64,000 nt of DNA from Chitinophaga pinensis (GTDB lineage Bacteria > Bacteroidota > Bacteroidia > Chitinophagales > CAMDFR01), in NCBI GenBank assembly GCA_945872405.1, contig CAMBZT010000005.1, forward strand, positions 1-64,000, written 5' to 3'. A model generated the notes under the pieces. That model had not been told where the DNA came from. It did not search any database and saw only the letters and a program-made list of their open reading frames with translations. This document shows, piece after piece, positions 27,408-37,079 of the stretch. Position numbers and translations under genes: made by a program. How positions within the stretch are numbered: position 1 is the stretch's first letter; each line of letters begins with the position of its first letter.

Positions 27408-29825
27408 ATGAAGATTTCATTTAATTGGCTAAAAAATTATGTCACTACTACTTTGAATGCTGAAGAGGTTGGTAGATTGCTCACCTCAAGTGGACTCGAG
27501 GTGGAAGAAATTACACGCTTTGAATCCATTCCTGGAGGATTAAGAAACGTAGTTATTGGTCATGTACTTGAAAAAGAAAAGCATCCTGATGCCGATAAGT
27601 TAAGCATTACTAAAGTAAATATTGGGAATGAAATTCTACAGATAGTCTGTGGAGCCCCAAATGTTGCCGTCGGACAAAAGGTGGTCGTAGCTCTTGTAGG
27701 TGCAGAGCTCTCTTTTAGTAACGGCGAAAAAGTGATTATTAAAAAATCAAAAATAAGAGGTGTAGAATCTAATGGAATGATTTGTGCCGAAGACGAATTG
27801 GGAATTGGCGAAAGTCATGAAGGAATCATGGTCCTTTCAAATGACGTAAATCCTGGAGAATTAGCCGCTGATTATTTTAAGATGGTAAATGACGATTTAT
27901 TAGATATAAATCTAACACCTAATCGAGGAGATGCTTATTGCCATACCGGGGTTGCTCGAGATTTGAATGCGGTGCTAATGCAGCGTAAACAAGCTACTTC
28001 AAGTTTTGTAAAGCCCAATCTTTCTCAACTTGAATTTCCGTCCTCATTAGGCCCCATTCAAGCAATAATCAAAACTGATAAATGTATTCGCTATTGCGGT
28101 GTTCAGCTTAAAAATGTGGTGGTAAAACAATCTGAAGATTGGCTAGCTAATCTGTTGAGGAGTATAGGGCTAAAATCAATTAATAATATTGTCGATATAA
28201 CCAATTATGTACTACATGAATATGGTCAGCCTATTCACGCATTTGATGCAGACAAAATTACGAAAAATCAGTTAATTATTAAGCACCCAGAGGAGTCTAC
28301 TCAATTCATTACCTTAGATGGGCAGGAAGTGAAATTGTTAGCGAATGATATTATCATCGCAGATGATGAAAAACCGATTTGTATTGCGGGTGTTTATGGT
28401 GGACTAAACTCGGGTGTTACCAATGAAACGGTCAATATTTTCCTAGAATCTGCCTGCTTCGATGCGACCTCCATCCGTAAAACAGCTTCTAGATTGAATT
28501 TGAGAACAGATGCTGCTATGCACTTCGAGAAGGGAACTGATGCGAATATTACAATAGAAGCGCTGAAGAGGGCAGTTCAATTGATCATTCAAATGGCAGG
28601 AGCAGAAATCAATGGAGCAATCATAGATCTTTATCCGCAAGAAGTTAAAAAAATAGAGATTAACGTTTTATACAAAAATATTCATCGATTAATTGGACAA
28701 GAAATAGATCAAGTAACTATTGAAGCCATTCTACACAGCTTAGAAATTGAAACTATAAATAAAACAGAACTTGGCTTTATTGCTGTTGTGCCCACATTTA
28801 AAACAGAAGTAACTCGAGAAGCCGATATTATAGAGGAAATTCTTCGAATTTATGGTTTTGACTTAATAGATGTTTCAAAGGACATATACGCATCTGTATC
28901 TTATAGAGAAAAAACGGACAGAAATAAAATCGAGTCAAAAACAGCTTCCTTTTTGATTGCAAATGGTTTTTATGAAATAATGACCAACCCAATTACTCAG
29001 TCCAAGCTCTATAACGATGATGATAAATCATTGGTCAAACTTGCGAACAGCATGACCTCTGAATTGGATATGATGCGTCAAACAATGTTGCATGGTGGGT
29101 TAGAGTCCATTGCATACAACCTAAATCGAAAGAATAATAAATTGCGGTTTTATGAATTTGGCTCTACTTACCTTCTAAACGATGCCGGTAAATATGAGCA
29201 AAAACAACACTTGGTTTGTTACCTTTCGGGCTTGTTTCATGATAAAAGTTGGCAAGGCCCTGCCGTCAAAAGCTCCTTCTTTCATTTGAAGTCCTTCGCA
29301 GAAAAAACATTGGAATTGCTTGGCATTTTTGATTGTAAAATCAACGAAATCTCTGAGCAAAGTATGGAATATGGAGTAGAGTTAATCTATCGTAATAAGT
29401 CCATCGTAATTGTTACAATGGTCAATAAGAAGTTGTCAAAACAATTCGATATTAAAGAGGAAGTATTTTATGCCTCCTTCGATTGGGACGAGATTTTAAC
29501 GATCATTGCTACTCAAAAAGTACAATATAAGCCAGTGAGTAAATTTCCTTCAGTCAAGAGGGATTTAGCGCTGATTCTAAAAGACGATATCACCTACGAA
29601 GTCTTGAAAGCGTCTGCAAAAAAGGAGTTAAAAAGTCACCTACTAGAAATTAGTCTCTTCGATTTATACAAGGGTGATAAGGTAGGAAGTGATAAAAAAT
29701 CAATGGCAATATCCTTCACACTTGGCGATGAAAATAAAACCCTAGCTGATAATGAAATTGAAAAACTGATGTCTAGATTGGTCGCTGTTTTTAAGAAGGA
29801 ATTTGAAGCCGAAGTTAGAAGTTAA
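27408..29825 (+). CDS. pheT: phenylalanyl-tRNA synthetase beta subunit
   Basis: 805 residues, the usual length. N-terminal MKISFNWLKNYV, then an OB-fold tRNA-binding domain (VIGHVLEKEKHPDADKLSIT, residues about 40-150), the B3/4 editing domain (LTPNRGDAYCHTGVARDL and DITNYVLHEYGQPIHAFD), B5, the catalytic-core-like domain (LRFYEFGSTYLL) and the C-terminal FDX-ACB anticodon domain (KPVSKFPSVKRDLALIL, about 705). Charges tRNA-Phe together with PheS, which is not in this window. It is followed by the coiled-coil/zapA/rny group, a common order in Bacteroidota. Confidence 0.98.
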   Translation: MKISFNWLKNYVTTTLNAEEVGRLLTSSGLEVEEITRFESIPGGLRNVVIGHVLEKEKHPDADKLSITKVNIGNEILQIVCGAPNVAVGQKVVVALVGAELSFSNGEKVIIKKSKIRGVESNGMICAEDELGIGESHEGIMVLSNDVNPGELAADYFKMVNDDLLDINLTPNRGDAYCHTGVARDLNAVLMQRKQATSSFVKPNLSQLEFPSSLGPIQAIIKTDKCIRYCGVQLKNVVVKQSEDWLANLLRSIGLKSINNIVDITNYVLHEYGQPIHAFDADKITKNQLIIKHPEESTQFITLDGQEVKLLANDIIIADDEKPICIAGVYGGLNSGVTNETVNIFLESACFDATSIRKTASRLNLRTDAAMHFEKGTDANITIEALKRAVQLIIQMAGAEINGAIIDLYPQEVKKIEINVLYKNIHRLIGQEIDQVTIEAILHSLEIETINKTELGFIAVVPTFKTEVTREADIIEEILRIYGFDLIDVSKDIYASVSYREKTDRNKIESKTASFLIANGFYEIMTNPITQSKLYNDDDKSLVKLANSMTSELDMMRQTMLHGGLESIAYNLNRKNNKLRFYEFGSTYLLNDAGKYEQKQHLVCYLSGLFHDKSWQGPAVKSSFFHLKSFAEKTLELLGIFDCKINEISEQSMEYGVELIYRNKSIVIVTMVNKKLSKQFDIKEEVFYASFDWDEILTIIATQKVQYKPVSKFPSVKRDLALILKDDITYEVLKASAKKELKSHLLEISLFDLYKGDKVGSDKKSMAISFTLGDENKTLADNEIEKLMSRLVAVFKKEFEAEVRS

Positions 29826-29956
29826 CCAATCTGTAGTCGTTTTGGATAGTTTCAACGTAAATCGTAGTATCTACAGTATTATGGACTGATAAAACTTAAA
29901 TTGAATTTAATCAAATACGCAAATTATAAAAAAAAATATATTTCAACTCGAATGCA

Positions 29957-29964
29957 TACTTTTG
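29957..29964 (+). promoter_or_regulatory. -7 promoter box of the zapA operon
   Basis: TACTTTTG, a perfect TAnnTTTG box, ends 17 bases before the ATG at 29982. Confidence 0.5.
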
Positions 29965-29981
29965 TACCTATTCAATAAATA

Positions 29982-30278
29982 ATGAATCAAAAAGCGGACA
30001 CACTCATTAAGGGAATTAAAGACCAGATAGTTGATCTAAATCAACAATATCTCGCTGAAATTCAAAAAAATCAGGAATTGCAGAAACATCAAAGTATCCT
30101 GTACCAAAGCATTGAAAATCAAGAAGCTGTTATAGAACAGTTAAATAATCAACTACAATTGCTAAAAATGACTAATTTTGCAAACGCCGACAACGAAAAC
30201 CAGCGTGACGAATTAAAACAAACAATTAACGAGTATATTAAAGAAATTGACAATTGTGTACAATTGTTGAACAGATAA
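29982..30278 (+). CDS. small coiled-coil protein upstream of zapA
   Basis: A 98-residue, charged protein rich in Gln, Asn and Glu, with heptad-like spacing from about residue 8 to 60 (IKDQIVDLNQQYLAEIQKNQ), consistent with one long coiled coil. It has no signal peptide or membrane segment. It lies immediately before zapA, overlapping its frame or ending 11 bases before it, so it probably belongs to the same cell-division context. A ZapB-like role is suggested only by shape and neighbourhood. Confidence 0.7.
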   Translation: MNQKADTLIKGIKDQIVDLNQQYLAEIQKNQELQKHQSILYQSIENQEAVIEQLNNQLQLLKMTNFANADNENQRDELKQTINEYIKEIDNCVQLLNR

Positions 30279-30289
30279 AGAACAGGGCA

Positions 30290-30601
30290 TTGAAAGACAG
30301 CAGTATAAATATTAAAGTGGGTATAGCAGAACGTATTTATCCATTGAGTATCAAGGTTGAAGATGAAGAAACGGTGCGCTTGGCGGCCAAGACCATCAAT
30401 GACAAGATTAAAGAGTACTTAAATAGATATGCAGCCAAAGACAAACAAGATATTTTAGCGATGATCGCAATCACGTTTGCAGTAGATAACATTAAAAACA
30501 AAAACGGATCCATTTTGGACTCAAATAATGTTTTGATGGAAGAATCACTACTGGAGATTCAATCATTACTAGAAAAAACCCTACAAAAAGCAACTGTTTA
30601 A
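30290..30601 (+). CDS. zapA: cell division protein ZapA, TTG start
   Basis: A 103-residue ZapA. Globular N-terminal part INIKVGIAERIYPLSIKVED, then a long C-terminal helix for tetramer formation. No ATG exists before the conserved region; in-frame TTG codons are at 30254 (inside the previous gene) and 30290, 11 bases after its stop. I prefer 30290 because the ZapA core starts a few residues later. ZapA bundles FtsZ filaments at mid-cell. It is followed by rny after 75 bases. Confidence 0.85.
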   Translation: MKDSSINIKVGIAERIYPLSIKVEDEETVRLAAKTINDKIKEYLNRYAAKDKQDILAMIAITFAVDNIKNKNGSILDSNNVLMEESLLEIQSLLEKTLQKATV

Positions 30602-30676
30602 ACAATACCAACGTATTGTCATTTCTTTATTTTACGCTTTTATTAACAGGTAAAATACCTCTAAACAAAAAATATT

Positions 30677-32245
30677 ATGACAATTGCAATCATCGTGGGC
30701 ATTGTTTTAGCTATCATAGGAACTGTTGCAGGATTTATGATTGGGAAAAACAGCCAAAAAAGTGTTAATGACCTCATAGAAAGTGAGGCGACTAAAAGAG
30801 CCGAAACAATCAAAGCAGACGCATTCAAAGAAGGCGAACGAATTAAAAAAGAAAAAATGCTTGAATCCAAGGAATTCCATCTGCAGGAAAAAGCAAAGCA
30901 CGAGGCTGCTGTGCAAGAAAGAAATGCCAAGGTAATCGATAAAGAACAAAAAGTAAATCAATTACAAAATTCCCTAAATTCTAAATTAGAAAACTCCAAT
31001 AGAAAGGAGAAGGAAATTGATGAGTTACGAGCTAACTTAGATAAACAAATCCAAGTGTCTGCTGCTCGAAAGGAGCAACTAGATAAGAGCCACGATGAAA
31101 TGGTTAAAATGCTTGAAAAGGTTTCTGGATTGCCGAAAGAAGAAGCAAAAAATCAATTAATAGCATCCATGAAAAAAGATGCCGAGACAGAAGCAATGTC
31201 TAGTATTAAAGCAATTATGGACGAAGCTAAAGTGAACGCCAATAAAGAAGCCAAAAAAATTGTTATTCAAACTATTCAACGTACTGCAGCTGAACATACA
31301 ATAGAAAATACCGTTTCGGTTTTTAACCTAGAAAGTGATGAACAAAAAGGACAAATCATTGGTAGAGAAGGAAGGAATATACGTGCTATTGAAGCTCTAA
31401 CTGGTTGCGAAATTGTTGTCGATGATACACCGGAAGCAATTTTAATCTCTGGTTTTGACCCAATTAGAAGAGAGATTACTCGTTTAGCTTTGCAAAGATT
31501 GACAGCCGATGGCCGTATTCACCCAGCAAGAATTGAGGAGGTTATTGAAAAAACAAAAAAACAACTCGAAGATCACATTCGCGAAATAGGAGAGAGAACG
31601 GTAATAGATATGGGCGTGCAAGGATTGCATCCAGAATTAGTAAGATATGTCGGCCGAATGAGATTCCGTTCATCTTATGGTCAGAACCTATTACAACATT
31701 CAAGAGAAGTGGCAAATTTATGTGCTACAATGGCTTCCGAATTGGGATTAACACCAAAATTAGCCAAGCGGGCAGGCTTGTTACATGATATTGGAAAGGT
31801 GCCTGACGAAGAATCTGAGTTAAGTCATGCGCTCTTAGGTGCTAAACTTTGTGAGAAATATGGTGAACATCCAGCAATCGTCAATGCCGTTGGGGCACAT
31901 CATGATGAAATGGAAATGAAATTCGTAATTTCTCCTATCATTCAAGCTTGTGATGCCATCTCTGGTGCAAGACCTGGCGCAAGACGCGAAATGATGGAAG
32001 GCTACATCAAACGTATTGCTGATTTAGAAAATTTGGCCATTAGCTACGATGGTGTGGACAAAGCATACGCTATTCAAGCAGGAAGAGAGCTGCGTGTAAT
32101 CGTTGAAAGCGACAAGGTAACTGATAAAAGGGCAGAAGAACTGTCTTTCGAAATTGCTAAAAAAATTCAAGACGAAATGACCTACCCAGGCCAAATTAAA
32201 GTCACTGTTATTCGAGAAAAACGTGCTATCAGCGTGGCAAGATAG
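30677..32245 (+). CDS. rny: ribonuclease Y
   Basis: 522 residues. A single N-terminal membrane anchor ([20 protein letters not shown]) is followed by a long Lys/Glu-rich coiled coil (about 30-190), a KH RNA-binding domain ([17 protein letters not shown] near 226-242) and an HD metal-dependent phosphodiesterase domain ([16 protein letters not shown] near 365, then [10 protein letters not shown]). RNase Y is a membrane-tethered endoribonuclease starting mRNA decay. Length and domain order are canonical. Confidence 0.97.
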   Translation: MTIAIIVGIVLAIIGTVAGFMIGKNSQKSVNDLIESEATKRAETIKADAFKEGERIKKEKMLESKEFHLQEKAKHEAAVQERNAKVIDKEQKVNQLQNSLNSKLENSNRKEKEIDELRANLDKQIQVSAARKEQLDKSHDEMVKMLEKVSGLPKEEAKNQLIASMKKDAETEAMSSIKAIMDEAKVNANKEAKKIVIQTIQRTAAEHTIENTVSVFNLESDEQKGQIIGREGRNIRAIEALTGCEIVVDDTPEAILISGFDPIRREITRLALQRLTADGRIHPARIEEVIEKTKKQLEDHIREIGERTVIDMGVQGLHPELVRYVGRMRFRSSYGQNLLQHSREVANLCATMASELGLTPKLAKRAGLLHDIGKVPDEESELSHALLGAKLCEKYGEHPAIVNAVGAHHDEMEMKFVISPIIQACDAISGARPGARREMMEGYIKRIADLENLAISYDGVDKAYAIQAGRELRVIVESDKVTDKRAEELSFEIAKKIQDEMTYPGQIKVTVIREKRAISVAR

Positions 32246-32275
32246 ACAACCAATCGCCATTTAATTTAATTTTTG

Positions 32276-32305
32276 TTGGAGATAGGCTAAAAAACCGTAT
32301 CTTTG
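32276..32305 (+). promoter_or_regulatory. Bacteroidota promoter of the rpsF-rpsR-rplI operon
   Basis: TTG at 32276-32278, exactly 19 bases, then TATCTTTG at 32298-32305. About 28 bases of leader precede the rpsF ATG at 32341. The leader contains no Shine-Dalgarno sequence. Confidence 0.85.
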
Positions 32306-32340
32306 CACCTCATTTTTTAATAACAAATAAATAACCACGT

Positions 32341-32718
32341 ATGCAAAATTACTATGAAACCACGTTCGTGATGACGCCAGTGCTTTCTGCAGAAGAGGTG
32401 AAGAAAACCGTAACAGGTTATTCTGAATTCTTCCAAAAGAACAACGCTGAAATCATTCTCGATGACCACTGGGGTTTGAAACAGTTGGCATACCCGATCG
32501 GAAAAAAGACGACCGGTATTTATCATCACATCGAATTTAAAGCAACGTCAGATCTAATTGACAAGCTGGAATTGATGTTTCGAAGAGACGAGAATAATAT
32601 TATTCGTTTCCTTACGATTAAGCTTGATAAACACGCCGTTCTTTATAACGACAAAAAGCGTCAAGGCTTAGCGGGTAGAAACAAAAAAATTAGTTCACCT
32701 TCAAAAACAGAAGCATAA
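32341..32718 (+). CDS. rpsF: 30S ribosomal protein bS6
   Basis: 125 residues; YYETTFVMTPVLSAEEVKKT at the N-terminus, HWGLKQLAYPIGKKTTGIYH mid-protein and FRRDENNIIRFLTIKLDK match bS6, followed by a basic tail. First gene of a three-gene ribosomal operon; stop codon to rpsR start is 3 bases. bS6 binds bS18 on the 30S platform. In Flavobacterium these proteins, with bS21, cover the 16S anti-Shine-Dalgarno, which fits the lack of SD sites here. Confidence 0.97.
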   Translation: MQNYYETTFVMTPVLSAEEVKKTVTGYSEFFQKNNAEIILDDHWGLKQLAYPIGKKTTGIYHHIEFKATSDLIDKLELMFRRDENNIIRFLTIKLDKHAVLYNDKKRQGLAGRNKKISSPSKTEA

Positions 32719-32721
32719 GTC

Positions 32722-32991
32722 ATGGCAGTAAGAAAAGACACTATTAAGTATTTAACTTCACCGGCTATTGCTATCACGCAAAAGAAGTATTGCCGATTCA
32801 AAAAATTAGGGATCCGGTATGTAGATTATAAGGACCCTGAATTCTTATTGAAGTTCGTAAACGAACAAGGTAAATTGTTACCTCGTCGTATCACCGGAAA
32901 CTCTTTGAAATTTCAAAGACGTGTATCTCAAGCAGTAAAAAGAGCAAGACATTTAGCTATTTTGCCTTTCGTAACAGATTTGTTAAAATAG
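32722..32991 (+). CDS. rpsR: 30S ribosomal protein bS18
   Basis: 89 residues; KKYCRFKKLGIRYVDYKDPE, LLPRRITGNSLKFQRRVSQA and VKRARHLAILPFV are diagnostic of bS18. Partner of bS6 on the small-subunit platform. It sits between rpsF and rplI, as in most bacteria, with 14 bases to rplI. Only one Cys is present (no zinc knuckle). Confidence 0.98.
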   Translation: MAVRKDTIKYLTSPAIAITQKKYCRFKKLGIRYVDYKDPEFLLKFVNEQGKLLPRRITGNSLKFQRRVSQAVKRARHLAILPFVTDLLK

Positions 32992-33005
32992 AAAATTAGA
33001 CTAAC

Positions 33006-33473
33006 ATGGCAGCAATGGAAATGATTTTATTAAAAGACGTAGATAATTTAGGCTACGCAAACGATGTAGTAAAGGTTAAACCTGGCTACGGTCGTAACTT
33101 TTTGATTCCTCAAAAATTAGCAGCAGTTGCAAACTTAACCAATAAAAAAATATTGGCAGAACGCTTAAAAGTGCGTGATAGAAAAGAGGTTTCACTTCTT
33201 GCTAAAATTACAGAAGTGAAAGAGAAAGTTCAAAAAGTAACTGTTAGAATTGAAGCTAAGGTGGGGACTACTGATAAGATTTTTGGTAGTGTAACAACGC
33301 ATCAAATTCAAGAGGCAATATTAGCGCAGACTGGTATCGAAATCGAAAGAAGAAAAATTTCTTTTGTCGAAGGTCCAATCAAAGTGTTAGGTAACTACAC
33401 AGCAAAAATTGACCTGACGAAAGAGCACTCTGTCGAGATTCCTTTCGAAGTAGTAGCTGCAACGGAAGCATAG
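33006..33473 (+). CDS. rplI: 50S ribosomal protein bL9
   Basis: 155 residues; MILLKDVDNLGYANDVVKVK and PGYGRNFLIPQKLAAVA give the N-terminal bL9 domain, followed by the connecting helix and the C-terminal domain (GSVTTHQIQEAI). Translation may begin at 33006 or at the ATG at 33015 (MEMILLKDV), which fits the family start better. Ends the ribosomal operon; a strong terminator follows. Confidence 0.97.
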   Translation: MAAMEMILLKDVDNLGYANDVVKVKPGYGRNFLIPQKLAAVANLTNKKILAERLKVRDRKEVSLLAKITEVKEKVQKVTVRIEAKVGTTDKIFGSVTTHQIQEAILAQTGIEIERRKISFVEGPIKVLGNYTAKIDLTKEHSVEIPFEVVAATEA

Positions 33474-33494
33474 AAACTAACATAAAATATTCTG

Positions 33495-33524
33495 AAAAGT
33501 CCCGCAATGCGGGACTTTTTTATT
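33495..33524 (+). terminator. intrinsic terminator after rplI
   Basis: AAAAGTCCCGC / GCGGGACTTTT, 11 bp stem with three-base loop AAT and a T tract. Confidence 0.95.
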
Positions 33525-33551
33525 GAATCACCAAGCGATGTGTTACTTTTG
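33523..33551 (+). promoter_or_regulatory. promoter of the SDR gene
   Basis: TTG at 33523-33525, 18 bases, TACTTTTG at 33544-33551. It follows directly on the rplI terminator and gives a leader of about 97 bases. Confidence 0.55.
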
Positions 33552-33654
33552 TTCAAGCATCTAAAGTGGGTTCAAGAATAGAAGAATCATAATTTCAACC
33601 TTCTTGAGCGCTAATATATACACTAGCTTTATTTAAAACTAAATCGAAAATAAA

Positions 33655-34359
33655 ATGCCTACAATTGTTATATCTGGTGCTTCTCGTGGAATAGGTAAAG
33701 CGATTTCCATTGCTTTCGCAAACAAGAAATTTGATGTCATCTTTTGTGCTCGTGATGAAGAAAACTTAATATCTCTACAAAAAGAATTGCAAATAATTTA
33801 TCCAGAAGGTAAGTTTGTGTTCTTGATAGCTGATATGTCAAAAAAAGAAGACGCAAAAGCATTTGCGAAATTTGCAACAACACAAACAAATAGAATCGAC
33901 ATTTTAGTAAATAATGCTGGTACTTTTTTACTAGGAAATATCCATGATGAGGAGGATTCAAACCTCGAAATAATGATGAATACAAATGTCTTCAGTGCCT
34001 ACTATCTCACTAAGGGAATCTTGCCAAAAATGATGATACAAAAAAAAGGTCACGTCTTTAATATCAGCTCTATTGCCGGAATTAATGCATACAATAACGG
34101 GAGTTCTTATTCTATATCAAAATTTGCAATGCAAGGCTTTTCAAAATCTTTAAGAAACGAAATGAAAGAGCACGGAATTCGAGTCACAGCAGTGTTACCG
34201 GGTGCTACACTCACCGATTCATGGTCAGGCGTTGATTTGCCTCAAGAGAGATTTATTCGTCCTGAAGATGTCGCAAAAGCGATTTGCAATATCTATGATT
34301 TGTCAGACAGAACGGTAGTCGAAGAAATTATCTTAAGACCACAATTAGGAGATATTTAA
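33655..34359 (+). CDS. short-chain dehydrogenase/reductase (SDR)
   Basis: A 234-residue classical SDR. The cofactor motif is VISGASRGIGKAISIAF (TGxxxGxG type) at the N-terminus, the structural motif is LVNNAGTF near 85, and the catalytic Ser/Tyr/Lys are in FNISSIAGINAYNNGSSYSI followed by SK. The Arg in the first beta-alpha-beta turn suggests NADP preference (weak inference). Substrate unknown. Single gene between a terminator and a convergent small ORF. Confidence 0.9.
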   Translation: MPTIVISGASRGIGKAISIAFANKKFDVIFCARDEENLISLQKELQIIYPEGKFVFLIADMSKKEDAKAFAKFATTQTNRIDILVNNAGTFLLGNIHDEEDSNLEIMMNTNVFSAYYLTKGILPKMMIQKKGHVFNISSIAGINAYNNGSSYSISKFAMQGFSKSLRNEMKEHGIRVTAVLPGATLTDSWSGVDLPQERFIRPEDVAKAICNIYDLSDRTVVEEIILRPQLGDI

Positions 34360-34382
34360 TCGACAATAGACCAATGCATTTT

Positions 34383-34625
34383 TTATAGCTTCGCCTTCTG
34401 ATCTTTCCTTCTTTGATAATACCAAACACCTCCCACCAACATCGTCAATAAATAGGGAGCACCTAACAAATAAATAATCCCCCTATTAATGCCAGCCAAG
34501 TCCTTACTGCCTGCCCCATTAGATGTTTCAGCCGTTGCCTTGCACATCGCACATTGCGCTTTTAATGGAGCACTCGAAACGAATAACAAGAAAAAAATAC
34601 CAACTGTAAAAAAAACTTTTTTCAT
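34383..34625 (-). CDS. small membrane protein with CxxC, unknown function
   Basis: 80 residues. Signal peptide ending at APLKAQ, then QCAMCKATAET with a CxxC pair right after the cleavage site, and one membrane helix (GIIYLLGAPYLLTMLVGGVWYY) with a basic tail inside. I have the impression of a conserved Bacteroidota small protein but know no function. The CxxC could bind metal or act in thiol exchange. It lies 42 bases downstream of the fused E1 gene on the same strand. Confidence 0.7.
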   Translation of the reverse strand: MKKVFFTVGIFFLLFVSSAPLKAQCAMCKATAETSNGAGSKDLAGINRGIIYLLGAPYLLTMLVGGVWYYQRRKDQKAKL

Positions 34626-34667
34626 AATATTTCTATCTATTTTCTAGTAAAATTTAAAGAATTGATT

Positions 34668-37079
34668 CTATAAAAACTTAACAAATTTTTCCGGACTATG
34701 TTCGCGCATCATGCCATATACTTTCATAAATATTTCTTCTGCATTTGGCTTCGAAAAATAATCACCATCAGAACCATAAGCACTCCTGTGCTCTTTAGCA
34801 GCTATAGTCATTGGCTTGCTGTCCAGATAGCGATATCCATCTTGTACCTCCAATATCTGTTGTAACAAAAAAGCAGAGGCACCTCCCGGCACATCTTCAT
34901 CTACCACCACCAATCGATTCGTTTTTTGTAAGGACTTCACAATATCATGATTCAAATCAAATGGCAACAAACTTTGTACATCAATCAACTCAACAGAAAT
35001 ACCAAATTCATTGAGTTGATCAATCGCTTCTTGACAAACTCTTAAGGTGCTTCCATAGCCCACCATAGTTATATCTACGCCTTCTTGTAATACCTCTATT
35101 TTCCCTAAAGCCAAACTAAATTCTGTAAGATTATCTGGCAATCTTTCCTTCAATCTATAGCCATTCAAGCATTCAATAATCAAGGCAGGTTCGTCACTTT
35201 TTATGATGGTATGATAAAACCCAGCCGCTTGTGTCATGTTACGTGGTACCAACACATACATGCCACGCAAAGAACCGAGTATCATCCCTATCGGCGATCC
35301 AGTATGCCAAATGCCTTCTAAGCGATGTCCCCTAGTTCGAATAATACATGGTGCTTTTTGTCCTCCTTTGGTCCGGTACTGTAAACAGGTTAAATCATCC
35401 ACCAACGGTTGTAAACCATAAATCAAATAATCTAAATATTGTATTTCTGCAATCGGACGTATGCCACGCATTGCAAGACCTATAGCTTGTCCCATAATAG
35501 TAGCTTCTCTTATGCCTACATCAAATACACGATGCTCGCCATACTTTTCTTGCAAACCAGCAAAGCCCTGATTCACATCCCCAATCTTGCCTACATCTTC
35601 ACCAAAAGCAACCACATTAGAATGCTTTTCCAAAATATCATCAAAGCATTTGTTGATGATTTCAAATCCATTCAACATCTCCGAATCATCGCTATATATA
35701 GCTTCTACGGCTTCTACTTTTAAAGCACTAAGCGAAGATTCACTATACAAATTAGTATTGTAACGAGATGCATTCACCGCCTCAAAGTTATTTTTCCATG
35801 CAATTAATGCTTGACGTTCAATACTTGTATTCCCGATCGTTTGTCGTAAAGCCTTATAAATTGCCTTTAAAATATCTCTTCGAAATGGATCAATTCCATT
35901 CTGCAATTCTTGAATCGTTTCCGCAAGTGAGTCGTTGCCAATAGATACTCTCAGCCCATCCAATAAAGCAGTGCTTTCAGCAATCTCCTGCTTAATCGGA
36001 ACACTATATTTTTGCCATGCCGCACGCTTCGATGCATTTACAGTCTCCTTTGCAATAAGCTCAATTGCTAACAAACTTTCTTCGCTAATCATGTTATTTG
36101 ACAATAACCATTCTCGCATTTTTTTTACACAATCAAAATCTTTTTCCCACTCTAATCTTTCTTTGTTCTTATAACGCTCATGCGACCCAGATGTTGAGTG
36201 CCCCTGTGGTTGCGTTACTTCAACAATATGAAAAATCGCAGGAATATGTGTCTCTCTTATCTTTTTTATGCCCTTCGCGTATCCCTCACATAACGATGCA
36301 TAATCCCATCCTTTAATCACATAAATATCAAAACCTTCTCCCTTTTCATTCAGCTTCATTCCACCCAACGCCTCAGAAATACTGCCTTTGGTTGTCTGGT
36401 ATTCTCTAGGAACGGAAATCCCATACCCATCATCCCAAATACTTATTGCAACCGGTAAGCCAAGCACACCAATTGCATTCACCGATTCCCAAAATACACC
36501 CTCACTTGTCGACGCATCTCCAATAGAGGTAAAAACAACCTCATTTCCATTATTAGAAAAATTATTTTCTCCCGCTAGTGAAGGATTGTTCCGATACATT
36601 TTTGATGCCTGCGCCAAACCCACCGCACGAACCATCTGACTCGCTGTCGGTGACGAATCCGCAGCACTATTTTTCATCTCCTTTAGGTTCTTCCAATGAC
36701 CATTTTCATCCAAACTTCGCGAGGCGAAATGACCATTCATTTGGCGCCCACCTGTTGCTGGCTCATCCTCAATACTCGGTATCGCATACAATTGTGCAAA
36801 ATACTGCTCCAAATCAACAATGCCCGATGCCATCATCCATGTCTGATCCCTGTAATAACCACTTCTAAAATCCCCGTCCTCAAAATTTTTCGCTAAAGCT
36901 ATCTGAGCCAATTCTTTTCCATCACCGAAAATGCCAAATTTGGCTTTGCCTGTTAGTACCTCTTTCCTTCCCATTAAACTAGCCTCTCGACTCAAACATG
37001 CCAGCTTATAATCTCTCAAAACTTCTTCGACAAAACTGTCAAATGAGATTTTTTTTGTTTCGTTTATTGCGTCTTGCAT
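34668..37079 (-). CDS. 2-oxoacid dehydrogenase E1, alpha and beta subunits fused
   Basis: 803 residues. The alpha part (1 to about 400) has the TPP-binding stretch FTSIGDASTSEGVFWESVNA and WDDGYGIS. The beta part (about 470-803) has VAFGEDVGKIGDVNQGFAGL, VFDVGIREATIMGQAIGLAM and the C-terminal transketolase domain (VVVDEDVPGGASAFLLQQ). Fused E1 proteins of this kind are typical of Bacteroidota and are annotated as branched-chain (2-oxoisovalerate) dehydrogenase E1; pyruvate is a possible alternative. Decarboxylates the 2-oxoacid and passes the acyl group to lipoyl-E2, which is not in the window. Confidence 0.92.
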   Translation of the reverse strand: MQDAINETKKISFDSFVEEVLRDYKLACLSREASLMGRKEVLTGKAKFGIFGDGKELAQIALAKNFEDGDFRSGYYRDQTWMMASGIVDLEQYFAQLYAIPSIEDEPATGGRQMNGHFASRSLDENGHWKNLKEMKNSAADSSPTASQMVRAVGLAQASKMYRNNPSLAGENNFSNNGNEVVFTSIGDASTSEGVFWESVNAIGVLGLPVAISIWDDGYGISVPREYQTTKGSISEALGGMKLNEKGEGFDIYVIKGWDYASLCEGYAKGIKKIRETHIPAIFHIVEVTQPQGHSTSGSHERYKNKERLEWEKDFDCVKKMREWLLSNNMISEESLLAIELIAKETVNASKRAAWQKYSVPIKQEIAESTALLDGLRVSIGNDSLAETIQELQNGIDPFRRDILKAIYKALRQTIGNTSIERQALIAWKNNFEAVNASRYNTNLYSESSLSALKVEAVEAIYSDDSEMLNGFEIINKCFDDILEKHSNVVAFGEDVGKIGDVNQGFAGLQEKYGEHRVFDVGIREATIMGQAIGLAMRGIRPIAEIQYLDYLIYGLQPLVDDLTCLQYRTKGGQKAPCIIRTRGHRLEGIWHTGSPIGMILGSLRGMYVLVPRNMTQAAGFYHTIIKSDEPALIIECLNGYRLKERLPDNLTEFSLALGKIEVLQEGVDITMVGYGSTLRVCQEAIDQLNEFGISVELIDVQSLLPFDLNHDIVKSLQKTNRLVVVDEDVPGGASAFLLQQILEVQDGYRYLDSKPMTIAAKEHRSAYGSDGDYFSKPNAEEIFMKVYGMMREHSPEKFVKFL

